Assembly: GCF_900111825.1 (NCBI RefSeq) | Contig: NZ_FOJM01000001.1 | Span: forward strand, 204,989 to 268,988 | Reading direction: 5' to 3' | From: Pedobacter suwonensis | Lineage (GTDB): Bacteria > Bacteroidota > Bacteroidia > Sphingobacteriales > Sphingobacteriaceae | DNA length: 64,000 bases | Shown here: positions 34,588 through 43,979 of the stretch, one piece after another | Numbering within the stretch: the first letter of the stretch is position 1 | Layout of the letters: the number at the start of each line of letters is the position of its first letter | The notes under the pieces: generated by a model | Told to the model about the DNA's origin: nothing | Seen by the model: only the letters and a program-made list of their open reading frames with translations | Database searches by the model: none | Program-made: the position numbers and the translations under genes

Positions 34588-35484
34588 TTATCCGGCTTGG
34601 AAAATAGATTTCAGGTATTTGGTATTGGCGGTAAAGTTGTACTTCACATTGGTAGGTTGTTTGGCATCGCGACTGCGTTCTATAACCAGCCAGCCACTCC
34701 AGCCCATTTCATCTAACGTTTGTTTTACCTTTTTGAGGTCAATTTTGGGGTCATTTTCGAGCCATACACCATCTTCATTGGTCGCATGGACCTGAATAAT
34801 ATTTTTCCTGCCCAGTATTTTTAGTTCCTGGTTTAAATCGCGACCATTTTTAATTGCATTGGAAAAGTTGAAATAGCTTTTGATGTGTTTACAATTGATT
34901 TCTTTCAGCAACTGTAGTTCGCCTTTTGCGTCGAGTGAAGTTTCAATACCGATAACCACCCCTGCTTTGGCCGCCATTTTACCAGCAACTTTTAAACGTT
35001 CAACAATCGGTGCCCTTAATTCGGGATTTTTAACCAAATCGCCCTGTACGCCAAGCGGTAAAAAAATAACCTTAATTTTCATGGCTCTAGCAGTATCTAA
35101 ACAATCCTGAAGCATTTTTTGATAGGTTGGTCGTTTGGCAAAAGACTGGGCATAAAAACCGGTCATGGCAAGGGAACAAAATTCGAGATGAAGTGCGTTT
35201 GCTTTTTCGAGGTATTGCGCTCGGATGGCCGGATCTGCCAGTTTATTATCAAAGGTTTCCCGGTCGCCCAGCCCGCCCATATCAATTTCCAATCCATCGG
35301 CACCAATTTCACTGGTCAGTTCTAAAGCACTTAATTTCTGGCGTTTGAGGATCATTAAATCAATTACTGCCACTTTGTACCTGCGCTTTGAGCTTGCAGC
35401 CAGCAAAACATCGGGCAACATTAAGCTCCCGCCAATTAAGGCAAGATGTTTGATAAAGGTTTTTCTGTTCTGGTATTGCATCAT
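34588..35484 (-). CDS. Exported sugar isomerase/epimerase-like TIM-barrel protein
   Basis: A 298-residue xylose-isomerase-like (AP endonuclease 2) barrel. It starts NRKTFIKHLALIGGSLMLPD, a basic residue pair then a hydrophobic stretch, suggesting export. Barrel landmarks are EIGADGLEIDMGGL, KIKVIFLPLG, AGVVIGIETSL with a likely metal-binding Glu, IIQVHATNEDG and GWSGWLVIERSRD. It lies 3 bases from the beta-helix gene and directly abuts the upstream esterase stop, so it is in the same operon. The family isomerises or epimerises sugars; the substrate here is unknown, and binding without catalysis is possible. Confidence 0.8.
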   Translation of the reverse strand: MMQYQNRKTFIKHLALIGGSLMLPDVLLAASSKRRYKVAVIDLMILKRQKLSALELTSEIGADGLEIDMGGLGDRETFDNKLADPAIRAQYLEKANALHLEFCSLAMTGFYAQSFAKRPTYQKMLQDCLDTARAMKIKVIFLPLGVQGDLVKNPELRAPIVERLKVAGKMAAKAGVVIGIETSLDAKGELQLLKEINCKHIKSYFNFSNAIKNGRDLNQELKILGRKNIIQVHATNEDGVWLENDPKIDLKKVKQTLDEMGWSGWLVIERSRDAKQPTNVKYNFTANTKYLKSIFQAG

Positions 35485-37014
35485 TTAATTCTGGCTTTTT
35501 GGAAACAATTTTTGCAGGTTTTCAAAACCCATTACAGCATTTTTAGGCAGTTTTTCACCTTTATCGCCGAAAACATACATGGCATTTTCTTTTTCGATGG
35601 TTACTTTGCTTTCATCGTACTTTCCGGCTTTGTTTTTAACAGAATTGCCATTGAGTTTGAAATATTTAACCAGAAAATCGTAAAGGGCAATGCGCTTATT
35701 CGGACCGAAGTCATGTTTCTCATCTGGTAAATGCACGTTTTCTACTTTATCCTTTACGCCATAATAGCTGTACATTTTTTGCAGGTATGGGAAATCATGT
35801 TCAGGAGTATGGGCGGTCCAGTCGCTACCATCTGATACGAGCAATTGTGGACGCGGTGCAGCCATTGCCGCAAGTTCCACATTATCTGTTCCACCCCCAC
35901 ATTGGTGAATGGGCATACCGCTTTCGCACGGACAGCCGCCATAAAAGTAGGATGACATGGCTACCACAGGGGCGCTGAGTTTAATGCGGTTATCCATTGC
36001 GGTCATTAAAATGCAATGGCTGCCGGCGCCCGAACCACCACTAATGGCCACCCGGTTGGTGTCGGTTTCTTTTAGTGAAGTGAAATAATCTAAAATGCGG
36101 ATTCCTCCAAGTGTTTGTACGGTTTGCGACAGGCTTTTTCTATGGTCTTCGTATTTAAACTGCAACATCGATTCGCCCCAGGCGAAGAGGTCGTAACTAA
36201 AGGCCATAGCCCCCATACGGGCTATCATGGCACAACGGATCTGGCAATCGGGACGGTAACGCTGTTTTTCCCAATGTCCATCAGGACTTAAGATTACCGG
36301 TATTTTTCCTCTGATATTTAGTGGTTTATAAAGTGATCCGCTGATCCAAACGCCTGGTAAAATCTCTAAAGCAATGTTTTCTACTGAATAGCCATCAAAA
36401 ATTCGTTTAGCAGTAATAATTAGGTTCGAATTGGGCTTGGCCGGTAAAGGAGATAATTGCAAAGCCTCAAAAAGCTGAGGTTTAATCAATGCTTTCCGTT
36501 TCTCCCAGCTGTCCCGATCGCTGTATTTTGAAGCTAAACTATCGAGATAAGCCCAGCCATCCTGTACTTCCCAGCGGTAATATTCATATTCTTTAAGCTT
36601 ATAAACGCCTGCTTTCTCTTTGTTCACCTTCATATCCAATGGAGTAAGTACATTGGATAAAGTTTCATCTACATCTGCCCGAAAGCGCCAGTTTGCATAG
36701 TTTACCCACTTATCTTTTACCTGTGGCTCGGCATATTTAATTTTTACGTGATAACGATTTTCAATATCCTTAAGTACTTCTAATAGAGGTTTTTTATACG
36801 CATGATCTGAATTTTGGGTTTGGGCGAAAGTGGTAAACGAGAAAATAGACAGTAGTAAGATGATAATATTTCTTTGATAACCACTCAGTCGATCGTCATT
36901 TCGACTGAAGCCAGCCGGCTTTTCGCCGGGTGCGAAATGGAGAAATCTACTTACACAGATTTCTCGACTGCGTTGCACTCCGCTCGAAAGGACGTATTTA
37001 AATAAATTTATCAT
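35485..37014 (-). CDS. Alpha/beta-hydrolase esterase with STN-like N-terminal domain
   Basis: A 509-residue probable acetyl esterase. After an internal signal sequence (RNIIILLLSIFSFTTFAQ at about residues 48-65) comes an STN/DUF4974-like module at about 73-140 (KPLLEVLKDIENRYHVKIKY, VDETLSNVLTPLDMKV). Then the hydrolase domain has nucleophile Ser in AISGGSGAGSH, Asp in LLVSDGSDWT and His in DEKHDFGPN. The only in-frame ATG is at 37014, directly after the stop of the preceding gene, and the first 48 codons are largely repeat DNA. The signal sequence therefore has a very long n-region, or a non-ATG start is used. The gene is followed without a gap by the epimerase-like gene. CE family cannot be assigned with certainty. 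Confidence 0.82.
   Translation of the reverse strand: MINLFKYVLSSGVQRSREICVSRFLHFAPGEKPAGFSRNDDRLSGYQRNIIILLLSIFSFTTFAQTQNSDHAYKKPLLEVLKDIENRYHVKIKYAEPQVKDKWVNYANWRFRADVDETLSNVLTPLDMKVNKEKAGVYKLKEYEYYRWEVQDGWAYLDSLASKYSDRDSWEKRKALIKPQLFEALQLSPLPAKPNSNLIITAKRIFDGYSVENIALEILPGVWISGSLYKPLNIRGKIPVILSPDGHWEKQRYRPDCQIRCAMIARMGAMAFSYDLFAWGESMLQFKYEDHRKSLSQTVQTLGGIRILDYFTSLKETDTNRVAISGGSGAGSHCILMTAMDNRIKLSAPVVAMSSYFYGGCPCESGMPIHQCGGGTDNVELAAMAAPRPQLLVSDGSDWTAHTPEHDFPYLQKMYSYYGVKDKVENVHLPDEKHDFGPNKRIALYDFLVKYFKLNGNSVKNKAGKYDESKVTIEKENAMYVFGDKGEKLPKNAVMGFENLQKLFPKSQN
36893..36994. repeat. CGTCATTTCGACTG repeat at the esterase 5' end
   Basis: A full copy: CGTCATTTCGACTGAAG, GCCGGCTTTTCGCCGG (internal foldback), TGGAGAAATCT, then AGATTTCTCGACTGCG...TCGAAAGGACG. 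It lies inside the first codons of the esterase frame, between the start ATG and the signal sequence, without introducing a stop. Confidence 0.85.
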
Positions 37015-38145
37015 TTAACCCTCCTCGTTTTTAGTTTCAGTAATTACCGGTGCGGTATATCCCTTTAGTTTTGGCCAAATGCCATTTTTAATTTTCTTCA
37101 ATTTTAATTTTGAAGGATCTACTACTACGTGTTTGATTTTCTCCCTCCGCCAGGTATAAATGAAATGCAACATGCCATCAGTCGTTTGAATAACAGCGGG
37201 ATAAGAATACTGGCTGATGGGCGAATCTTCTAAAATCAATGCCGCGTACCAGGTTTTACCATCTTTAGAAACTGAAACATTTAACGGTGTGCGCGCACCC
37301 TTGGCCAAATCGCCGGGAGGCAATACATGGTTGTAAACCAATACCTGTCTGCCATCTTTCAGCGTAACGGCATCGGTACCTGAATTGTTGTTGGGTAAAG
37401 TGGTTTTGGTCAACGGCGACCAGGTTTCGCCATTATCTGTAGACCATGATTCGGCGATGGAGCGGTTTGCGGTACGCGCTAAAATCTGAAGTTTACCTTT
37501 TCCATACTGTAAAATACTGGGTTGGATGGCTTTAATTCCGTTTTCCTGCAACGGCCCTACTGTACGCCAGGTTTTGCCGTTATCTTTGGTTACTTCGAAA
37601 TGTATTTTCCAGCCATTACCTTCACGGCTTGATGGCGCAAAGAGATTTCCGTTGCTCAATAAAACAGGCTTATTTTTAACCGGACCGATATTTCCATTTG
37701 GCAGTTTTGTAGCATCCGACCAGGTTTTACCGCCATCTTTTGAACTGCGCATCATGCCCCACCACTCAGATGGTTTAGGCCCTATTTTATAGAACAACAA
37801 TAAATCGCCCCCTGGCAATTGGTACAGAACGGGATTCCAGGTAGGTAAGCGTTTGCCATCGGCCAAAATACCATTGGCTACAGAAACCGGTGCCAGCCAT
37901 TTTCCATCAACAAAACGGCTGATGTAAATCTCCACATCGGGATTCCGCTCTTTGGTCCCCCCAAAAAACGAGGCCACTAAGCCTGTCGGGGTTTCGGCAA
38001 TGGTAGCTGAGTGGCAGGACGGAAACGGAGCCTTATCGTATAAAAACTCCTGTTTAACGATTCCGGTTTGCCATTTTTCTACCTGGGCATGGGCAGTAAG
38101 CGTGAAGGCTGCTGCGGCTATGGTTAAAATTCTTTTGAATATCAT
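37015..38145 (-). CDS. Secreted BNR/Asp-box sialidase-like propeller
   Basis: A 376-residue six-bladed propeller of the exo-sialidase-like (BNR_2) type. Signal peptide FKRILTIAAAAFTLTAHA. Asp boxes SKDGGKTWSD, TKDNGKTWRT, STDNGETWSP and SKDGKTWYA are spaced through the chain. Possible catalytic segments are PFPSCHSATIAETP, SFFGGTKERNPDVEIY and GTDAVTLKDGR. The usual GH33 arginine triad is not evident, so true sialidase activity is doubtful and another glycosidase or lyase activity on pectin is plausible. The TAA stop is followed at once by the esterase ATG, so translation is probably coupled. Confidence 0.78.
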   Translation of the reverse strand: MIFKRILTIAAAAFTLTAHAQVEKWQTGIVKQEFLYDKAPFPSCHSATIAETPTGLVASFFGGTKERNPDVEIYISRFVDGKWLAPVSVANGILADGKRLPTWNPVLYQLPGGDLLLFYKIGPKPSEWWGMMRSSKDGGKTWSDATKLPNGNIGPVKNKPVLLSNGNLFAPSSREGNGWKIHFEVTKDNGKTWRTVGPLQENGIKAIQPSILQYGKGKLQILARTANRSIAESWSTDNGETWSPLTKTTLPNNNSGTDAVTLKDGRQVLVYNHVLPPGDLAKGARTPLNVSVSKDGKTWYAALILEDSPISQYSYPAVIQTTDGMLHFIYTWRREKIKHVVVDPSKLKLKKIKNGIWPKLKGYTAPVITETKNEEG

Positions 38146-38331
38146 ACTTATTAGTTTTGGTCATTGCGAGGCTGATTTTTAATCAGGCGAAGCAATTTTT
38201 TGTTAAATAGATTGCTTTCCTGAGAAATCGGAACTGGCTGACGTGCCTACTCGCAGTGAAGATTTGTTCTCGCGCTATGGTTGTGACCACACAAACCATC
38301 ATTTTAACTACTTCGTGCCTTGCACCCACGA
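38146..38331. repeat. Spacer with ATTGCGAGG and GGTTtGTG repeats
   Basis: A diverged GGTCATTGCGAGG...AGGCGAAGCAAT...AGATTGCTTTCC...CTCGCAGTGAAG copy lies at about 38160-38255. A partial ATGGTTGTG-ACCA-CACAAACCAT palindrome is at 38277-38299. No gene is visible. Confidence 0.7.
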
Positions 38332-41070
38332 TTAATGTTCTACCACAAACTCATAATCACCTGAGCCCACCTCATAAATGGCTCTGTCTTTTTCTAATTT
38401 TATAAATTTTAAATCCTTCATTGAACCTGAATTCTCTATAACTGCCTGTTTGTTTTTTGCCGGAATATAAAGTGTAGCACTCGTATTGGCCGGAATACTT
38501 ACTTTCCATGTAAATTTACCGGTGGTTTTGGTATAATCGCTTTTAATTAATCCATAAGCCGACTGATAACTTGCATTTACATGATCTAATCCAGCGATCA
38601 TTTCGGGTTTCATGCTAACTTTTTTAAAGGCCGGGCTTTCCGCTTTAATACCGGCCAGGTTTTCGTAATACCAGATCAGTAAATCGCCCAGCATCATCAC
38701 GTGGTTTTGCGAATTCATTTTCGGATCGGCGGTATTGCCATTCCAGAGTTCCCAAATGGTGGTTGCGCCGTTATCGATCATATAACCCCAGCTTGGGTAA
38801 GTTTTTTGTGTAGCGATGGTATAAGCCAAATCGGGTCTGCCGTAATCGTTCAAACAACGCATTAGCCATTGTACCCCAACCAAACCATTGCTTAAATGCC
38901 CTTTATTGGTTACTTCAACGGTATACACTATATTTTTGAAAACCTGATCGATATGCTTTTCCGGAACCATTCCGAAATAGAGCGGAATGATGTTGTCTGT
39001 TAAGTTATTATCGCCATAAAAGCCTTTTTCGTTATAAAACCTCTGATTAAAGGCAGCTTTTATTTGATCTCCCAGCGCGTCATAATCTTTATAATCACCT
39101 TCATTCCCGCTTATCTTACTGAACTGCATCATCAATTGTGTAAAATGATAGTAGTAAGCCGTCGAAATCAGTTCGGAAGGATACTTTTTATCGGCACTTT
39201 TACCTCTGCCTGCCTCAATTGTTACGGGTGGCATGCACCAGTCACCATAACTGTCTTTGGTGAGGATATTATCTTTCATGTAACGGTCTTGCATATAAGC
39301 CAACCATTTTTTAATAGCCGGATAGTTTTCAGCCACCGCATGGACATCGCCCGTTTGCCTGTAAAGCATTTCGGTAATGAGCACAATGGAACCTGGCCAG
39401 GTCATGTTATCGCTGTAATAACGCCAAAATGCGGGTGCAACATCGGGGATTGCACCATCTTCTTTCTGTGCATTCCTGATATCCTGCAGCCACTTAGCAT
39501 AAAAACGACCATTATCGAAAAGGAAATTTTCGCCATGCGCAACAGCACCTCTGTCGCCTAGCCAGGGCATACGCTCGTTGCGTTGCGGACAATCAATCGG
39601 GATGCCTTTGTAATTTCCGGCGATACCCCACCAGGCATTTTTAAAGATCTGGTTGATTAATGCATTTGACGTTTCGAAAGTACCTGCGGTATTCATTTTA
39701 TCGTAGATCATTTTCCCAGTAAAGTCGCTGAGGTTTGGGGTGTAATTAAGTCCGGAAAGTTCTACATACCTAAAGCCACGGTAAGCAAAAGTGGGTTCCC
39801 ATAATTCTGGTTCGCTTCCTTTAAAAGTATATAAATCAGTGCATTTGGCATTGCGCAGGTTTGCCGTAAATAACTCACCATTTTCTTGCAACGATTCGGC
39901 AAAACGCATTTTCAATTGTTTGCCCTTTTGGCCTTTAACTTTAATTTGTAACCAGCCAACCATGTTTTGACCCATGTCGAGGATAAATCTGCCGTCAGAG
40001 ATTGCTTTAACAGCAACCGGTTTGAGTGTATTCATCACTCGCATGTTTTCGTTCATCTGGGCTTCGATGGTTCCCGAAGGTTCCTGTACAAATTCTGCCT
40101 TCAGCCATTTGCTGTCGTCGAAACCTGCTTTATTCCAACCCGCAGCTTCTTTTGTGGCATCATATTCTTCGCCATCGTACTCGTTATTTGCACGGATGGG
40201 ACCATCAGCAGTGCCTTTCCAGCTATCATCGGTGTCGATGTTGGCTGTGCTGCCATCGCTGTAAACAATATGGATGTTCAGCAGCATTTTAGGAAAACCA
40301 AAAGTTTTGATTTTATAGGGTTTTTCATTTTGCCGCATGGCGAAGAAACGACCATTGCCTAAAATGGCACCAACCGCATTTTTCCCTTCCTGCAAATAAG
40401 TGGTCACATCGTAGGTGTTGTATTTCACGTTTTTATTGTAGTCAGTTGGTGAAGGAGTGAGTACCTCCTCACCTACTTTTTTGCCATTCAGATAAAGTTG
40501 GTACAAACCCAATCCAATAATCGAAGCTGTGGCGGATTTTACTTTTTTGGTACTTTGAAATTCCTTCCTGAAATAGCGTGCCGATAAACGGGAGTCGGTT
40601 TTGATGTTGTCCCATGGAAAGGCCCGATCGAAACCAATCCAGCCTTTTGGCCAGTCTTTATAATTGAGCAAGCCCATGGTCCACGAATTAGTGGCCGACC
40701 ATTCGCTTTCGCCTTCAGATGTCCAAACTTTAACTTTCCAGTAGACTTTCATACGACTGGTTAATTTTTCTCCGTTGTACGCAACATGAATAGATTCATC
40801 AATGCTTACTTTTCCTGAATTCCAGAGATCTCCATCATTTTGTGCCAGTTTTTCAGTAGTTGAGGCTACTAAAATTTGGTAAGCCTTTTGAACTACATTG
40901 CGTTTTGGTGAAAGGATTTCCCAGCTTAAACGCGGCTGTGGCGCATCAATACCTAACGGATTAACCAACATCTCGCATTTCAGGTTTTGCAGGCTCACCC
41001 GGGCCACCAGTTTTTGGAGCGGCAAGAGTAGCAGCAGTGTGATTAGCGATATGTAGGTTTTAATGTTCAT
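38332..41070 (-). CDS. GH78 alpha-L-rhamnosidase (canonical active site)
   Basis: Predicted secreted inverting rhamnosidase, 912 residues. Signal peptide SLITLLLLLPLQKLVA, then the Fn3-like start LQNLKCEMLVNPLGIDAPQP, a beta-sandwich with SIIGLGLYQLYLNGKKVGE, and the catalytic barrel. The classic block IDCPQRNERMPWLGD carries Asp493, Glu499 and Asp506. The C-terminal region includes GATTIWELWNGNT and SQNHVMMLGDLLIWYYE. It differs from the copy at 22330-25083 in carrying the full canonical acid set. It is preceded by a repeat and the GH2 gene and likely belongs to the same transcript. Confidence 0.92.
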   Translation of the reverse strand: MNIKTYISLITLLLLLPLQKLVARVSLQNLKCEMLVNPLGIDAPQPRLSWEILSPKRNVVQKAYQILVASTTEKLAQNDGDLWNSGKVSIDESIHVAYNGEKLTSRMKVYWKVKVWTSEGESEWSATNSWTMGLLNYKDWPKGWIGFDRAFPWDNIKTDSRLSARYFRKEFQSTKKVKSATASIIGLGLYQLYLNGKKVGEEVLTPSPTDYNKNVKYNTYDVTTYLQEGKNAVGAILGNGRFFAMRQNEKPYKIKTFGFPKMLLNIHIVYSDGSTANIDTDDSWKGTADGPIRANNEYDGEEYDATKEAAGWNKAGFDDSKWLKAEFVQEPSGTIEAQMNENMRVMNTLKPVAVKAISDGRFILDMGQNMVGWLQIKVKGQKGKQLKMRFAESLQENGELFTANLRNAKCTDLYTFKGSEPELWEPTFAYRGFRYVELSGLNYTPNLSDFTGKMIYDKMNTAGTFETSNALINQIFKNAWWGIAGNYKGIPIDCPQRNERMPWLGDRGAVAHGENFLFDNGRFYAKWLQDIRNAQKEDGAIPDVAPAFWRYYSDNMTWPGSIVLITEMLYRQTGDVHAVAENYPAIKKWLAYMQDRYMKDNILTKDSYGDWCMPPVTIEAGRGKSADKKYPSELISTAYYYHFTQLMMQFSKISGNEGDYKDYDALGDQIKAAFNQRFYNEKGFYGDNNLTDNIIPLYFGMVPEKHIDQVFKNIVYTVEVTNKGHLSNGLVGVQWLMRCLNDYGRPDLAYTIATQKTYPSWGYMIDNGATTIWELWNGNTADPKMNSQNHVMMLGDLLIWYYENLAGIKAESPAFKKVSMKPEMIAGLDHVNASYQSAYGLIKSDYTKTTGKFTWKVSIPANTSATLYIPAKNKQAVIENSGSMKDLKFIKLEKDRAIYEVGSGDYEFVVEH

Positions 41071-41104
41071 TTTTTTTGTGATTACACCGATTCAGTTAAT
41101 TATT

Positions 41105-41198
41105 TTTTTGCCACAGATACACACAGATAAACACTGATCTTTTTCAGCAATAATTCAATAATATTTTTATCTGTGTTCATCCAATTCGTCTGTGGTTA
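41105..41198. repeat. CCACAGAT/ATCTGTGG inverted repeat at the GH2 3' end
   Basis: TGCCACAGATACACACAGAT near 41110 and TTTATCTGTGTTCATCC...GTCTGTGGTTAA near 41165-41198 form the two halves of the repeat seen at 1-145. The TAA stop codon of the GH2 gene is in the last bases of the repeat. Confidence 0.75.
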
Positions 41199-43979
41199 AT
41201 TCTTGGTAGAAAAATCAAAATACAAAGTCATATCCAATGCTCTCGCCGGTTCTTTTTCAAAATCGTAAAATACATGTTTCATGCCCATCGGACCGGTGGT
41301 TTCTGGTTTTTGCGTTTTGGTACCGATAGCCGAAATTCCGTTCATAAAAGAAATGTCGCCGTTTGGAAAAGTCGGACTCATGTTATCGTATTCTGTGTCT
41401 TTCGATTTCTTCGGCGTAAACAGCCTTAAAAAAATATCTTCCCTATCGGTTACTACCCTGAAATTTTGTGCCTTGCCGATAAAATCGCACCAGTACAAAT
41501 TGGCATAATAGCCTTTAAATTCAGGATATTGCCATGGTGGTTCTCCGGTTGCCGAATCGTTGTAATCTTTTTTCCATACGCCTAGTCGGGTACCTTTCAT
41601 GCGGTTTTTCCAAACACGGTATGGTCCGCTACCTTTGTAAGTTACGCCTTTCATTTCTGTTTCGGGATAAGAAAAGTTTAAGCCAACGAAAGTGGTAAAA
41701 TAAGCCGCGGGGAAATATTTTACCTGCATTTTTAACCATCCTGATGGATAAATGGTCCATTCCAGGGTGTTGTAACTTTCTTTTCTGTCAAAAGTTGAAG
41801 TGATAACCAGATTTTGGCCATCCATTCTGGTCGTGAAATTTTTAAAGTTATTTACACCTTCCTGTAAAACCGGTCCGTTGTTAAATGGGATGATTCCTTT
41901 CGTATTCTCGACCTTTTTCAGTAAACCGTTTGTTTTATCAAAGGTTAGTTGAACGCCGTTAGCCAAAACTTCGAAAGCTGTAGCCGATGTTTTGAGATCC
42001 ACTTTTGATGATCCGGTGGTTACAACCAGTTTAGCAGCATCATCTTTTGGCAGGCTGATCGGGAAACTCCAGGTAAATAATTCCTTGCCGTAAACATCTT
42101 TAGCAGTTAGATACAGTGCATCGAAATTTTTCCAGTCTGCAGGAAGATTGATTTGCAATTTTCCCTTCTTTAAAGGTTTAATATCAGGTGCATTTGCTTT
42201 ACCTGCTTTGAAATCGGTTTCGGAACCATCGGCTTTTAATCTTTTTAATTTCCATTCAAAACTGCATTGGTTCAGGTTGGTAAAGGCGTACCTGTTCTCC
42301 AGAAGGAAAGTACCATCAAATGCAGCGGTGATTTCTCTTTTTTCGACAAATACCGGACTCCATACTTCTTTAATGGTATAAAAACTGCCCTCTTTTTCGT
42401 GGTATGGCCCTACAATCCCGTCAGGACCATGGTTACCATCAGTATCCAAAATGCCATTTTTATCGGTACGCACTACAGCCTGATCTGCAAAATCCCAAAG
42501 AAAGCCACCTGCAGAAAGCGGGTTGTTCCACATCGCGTTCCAGTAATCTTCTATCCCGGCACCATGGCCGCCATCCCACATGCCATGCAGGAATTCTGTT
42601 GGCATTAAAATATTATGACCATGATCGTAATTGCCGATACCATAATTATACTCGCGGTAATGTGTGGTTTCGAAGCCACCAAAAACCTCCCATGGGTGGA
42701 TTAACGGGCGTTTCTGTAGATCGTTTTCAGGGAAAAGGCGATCGAGTTCCCGGTTGTGTCCACCTTCGTTTCCATTGGCCCAGAATACAATAGATGGATG
42801 ATTTTCATCGGCGGCCATCATTTCTTTAAATAATTTTGTGCCAGTGGCTGTGTTGTAGGTACCGTGCCATCCGGCCAATTCATCCATCACGAAAAGGCCA
42901 AGCGAATCGCAAACATCGAGAAAATGACCATCGGGCGGATAATGAGACATGCGAACGGCATTCATGTTCATGTCTTTCATTAACTGCACATCTGCAATGC
43001 TAATTTTTTTACTGGTGGTGCGGCCCGATGAAGGATAAAACGAATGCCGGTTAACGCCTTTAAATTTTATTTTTGCGCCGTTGATATATACGCCATCGCG
43101 CTCACGGACTTCAATCGTTCTGAAACCTATTTTTTTGGTGATAACATGAACTGGTTTACCGTCATCATATAAAGTAAAAGTAACTTTATATAGGTTTGGG
43201 AATTCTGGCGACCACAATTTTGGTTTTGGAAGTGTATAGCTAATAAAATGATTTTTATTGTCATCTGGCATAACTATAAGGTCTGGAATAAACCCAAAAA
43301 CCTTTCCATTTTTATCGGTAAGTTTAGTTTCGATTCTACTATAGGAGCCAGATGCATTAACAATAGCCTCAAATATTCCACTTGCTGATGCATTAATTTG
43401 AACCCGATTGATATGTGATTCTGGTAAAGCCTCAAGGTAAACGGGACGAAAAATACCACCAAAAATCCAAAAATCTGCTTTGCGTTCTGCATTGTTAACA
43501 GATTCATTGGCAGAATGTTTGGCTACTTTAACTTCAAGTAAATTATCGCTACCCGACTTAAGCAGTTTAGTAATATCGTATTTAAATACATAAAACGATC
43601 CCTGATGAATTTCTCCGGCCAGCTGACCATTAATTTTGACCTCCGTATCGGTCATGGAGCCTTCAAAAACGATATTAATCTGTTTGTTTTTCCATGTAGC
43701 CGGAACACTGAATTTATACTTATAGAGTCCTTGTTCTTTGCCTTTATTTTCTTCTTTATTGAAACCGTAATTGTATTTTCCAAAACCTTGCAGCTCCCAG
43801 TTTGAAGGAACGGGAATAGTAGTCCATTTGCCTGAGTTCATGCCTTCTGTACAAAAGAACTCCCAGTTTACGGTATGGTCGTTGCCCGTGCCTGATAGAT
43901 ATAATTTCTCCGTTTGTTGTGCCTTAGCCAGGCAAAACATTAAAATAAAGCAAAGAAATAGTGATGACCGTTTTAACAT
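41196..43979 (-). CDS. GH2 beta-galactosidase-type glycosidase
   Basis: Secreted 927-residue GH2 enzyme (signal peptide SSLFLCFILMFCLAKA). Domains are the sugar-binding jelly roll (PSNWELQGFGKYNYGF), the Ig-like domain, then the TIM barrel with MNAVRMSHYPPDGHFLDVCD. The acid/base Glu is in FWANGNEGGHN and the nucleophile Glu in LMPTEFLHGMWDGG. Further beta domains end the chain. The ATG overlaps the TAA of the upstream SASA esterase by one base (TAATG), indicating coupled translation. The enzyme may remove beta-galactose or a related sugar from pectic side chains; specificity is not readable. Confidence 0.9.
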   Translation of the reverse strand: MLKRSSLFLCFILMFCLAKAQQTEKLYLSGTGNDHTVNWEFFCTEGMNSGKWTTIPVPSNWELQGFGKYNYGFNKEENKGKEQGLYKYKFSVPATWKNKQINIVFEGSMTDTEVKINGQLAGEIHQGSFYVFKYDITKLLKSGSDNLLEVKVAKHSANESVNNAERKADFWIFGGIFRPVYLEALPESHINRVQINASASGIFEAIVNASGSYSRIETKLTDKNGKVFGFIPDLIVMPDDNKNHFISYTLPKPKLWSPEFPNLYKVTFTLYDDGKPVHVITKKIGFRTIEVRERDGVYINGAKIKFKGVNRHSFYPSSGRTTSKKISIADVQLMKDMNMNAVRMSHYPPDGHFLDVCDSLGLFVMDELAGWHGTYNTATGTKLFKEMMAADENHPSIVFWANGNEGGHNRELDRLFPENDLQKRPLIHPWEVFGGFETTHYREYNYGIGNYDHGHNILMPTEFLHGMWDGGHGAGIEDYWNAMWNNPLSAGGFLWDFADQAVVRTDKNGILDTDGNHGPDGIVGPYHEKEGSFYTIKEVWSPVFVEKREITAAFDGTFLLENRYAFTNLNQCSFEWKLKRLKADGSETDFKAGKANAPDIKPLKKGKLQINLPADWKNFDALYLTAKDVYGKELFTWSFPISLPKDDAAKLVVTTGSSKVDLKTSATAFEVLANGVQLTFDKTNGLLKKVENTKGIIPFNNGPVLQEGVNNFKNFTTRMDGQNLVITSTFDRKESYNTLEWTIYPSGWLKMQVKYFPAAYFTTFVGLNFSYPETEMKGVTYKGSGPYRVWKNRMKGTRLGVWKKDYNDSATGEPPWQYPEFKGYYANLYWCDFIGKAQNFRVVTDREDIFLRLFTPKKSKDTEYDNMSPTFPNGDISFMNGISAIGTKTQKPETTGPMGMKHVFYDFEKEPARALDMTLYFDFSTKN

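Noticed and set aside
37015..38145. True sialidase in a sialic-acid locus
   Set aside because: Asp boxes alone only show the propeller fold; the window has no sialic acid lyase, epimerase or kinase, and the esterases of the SASA group often act on other acetylated sugars.
39064..39561. Plus-strand 165-codon frame
   Set aside because: Antisense to the GH78 catalytic barrel, rich in I, H and C as expected of a shadow frame.
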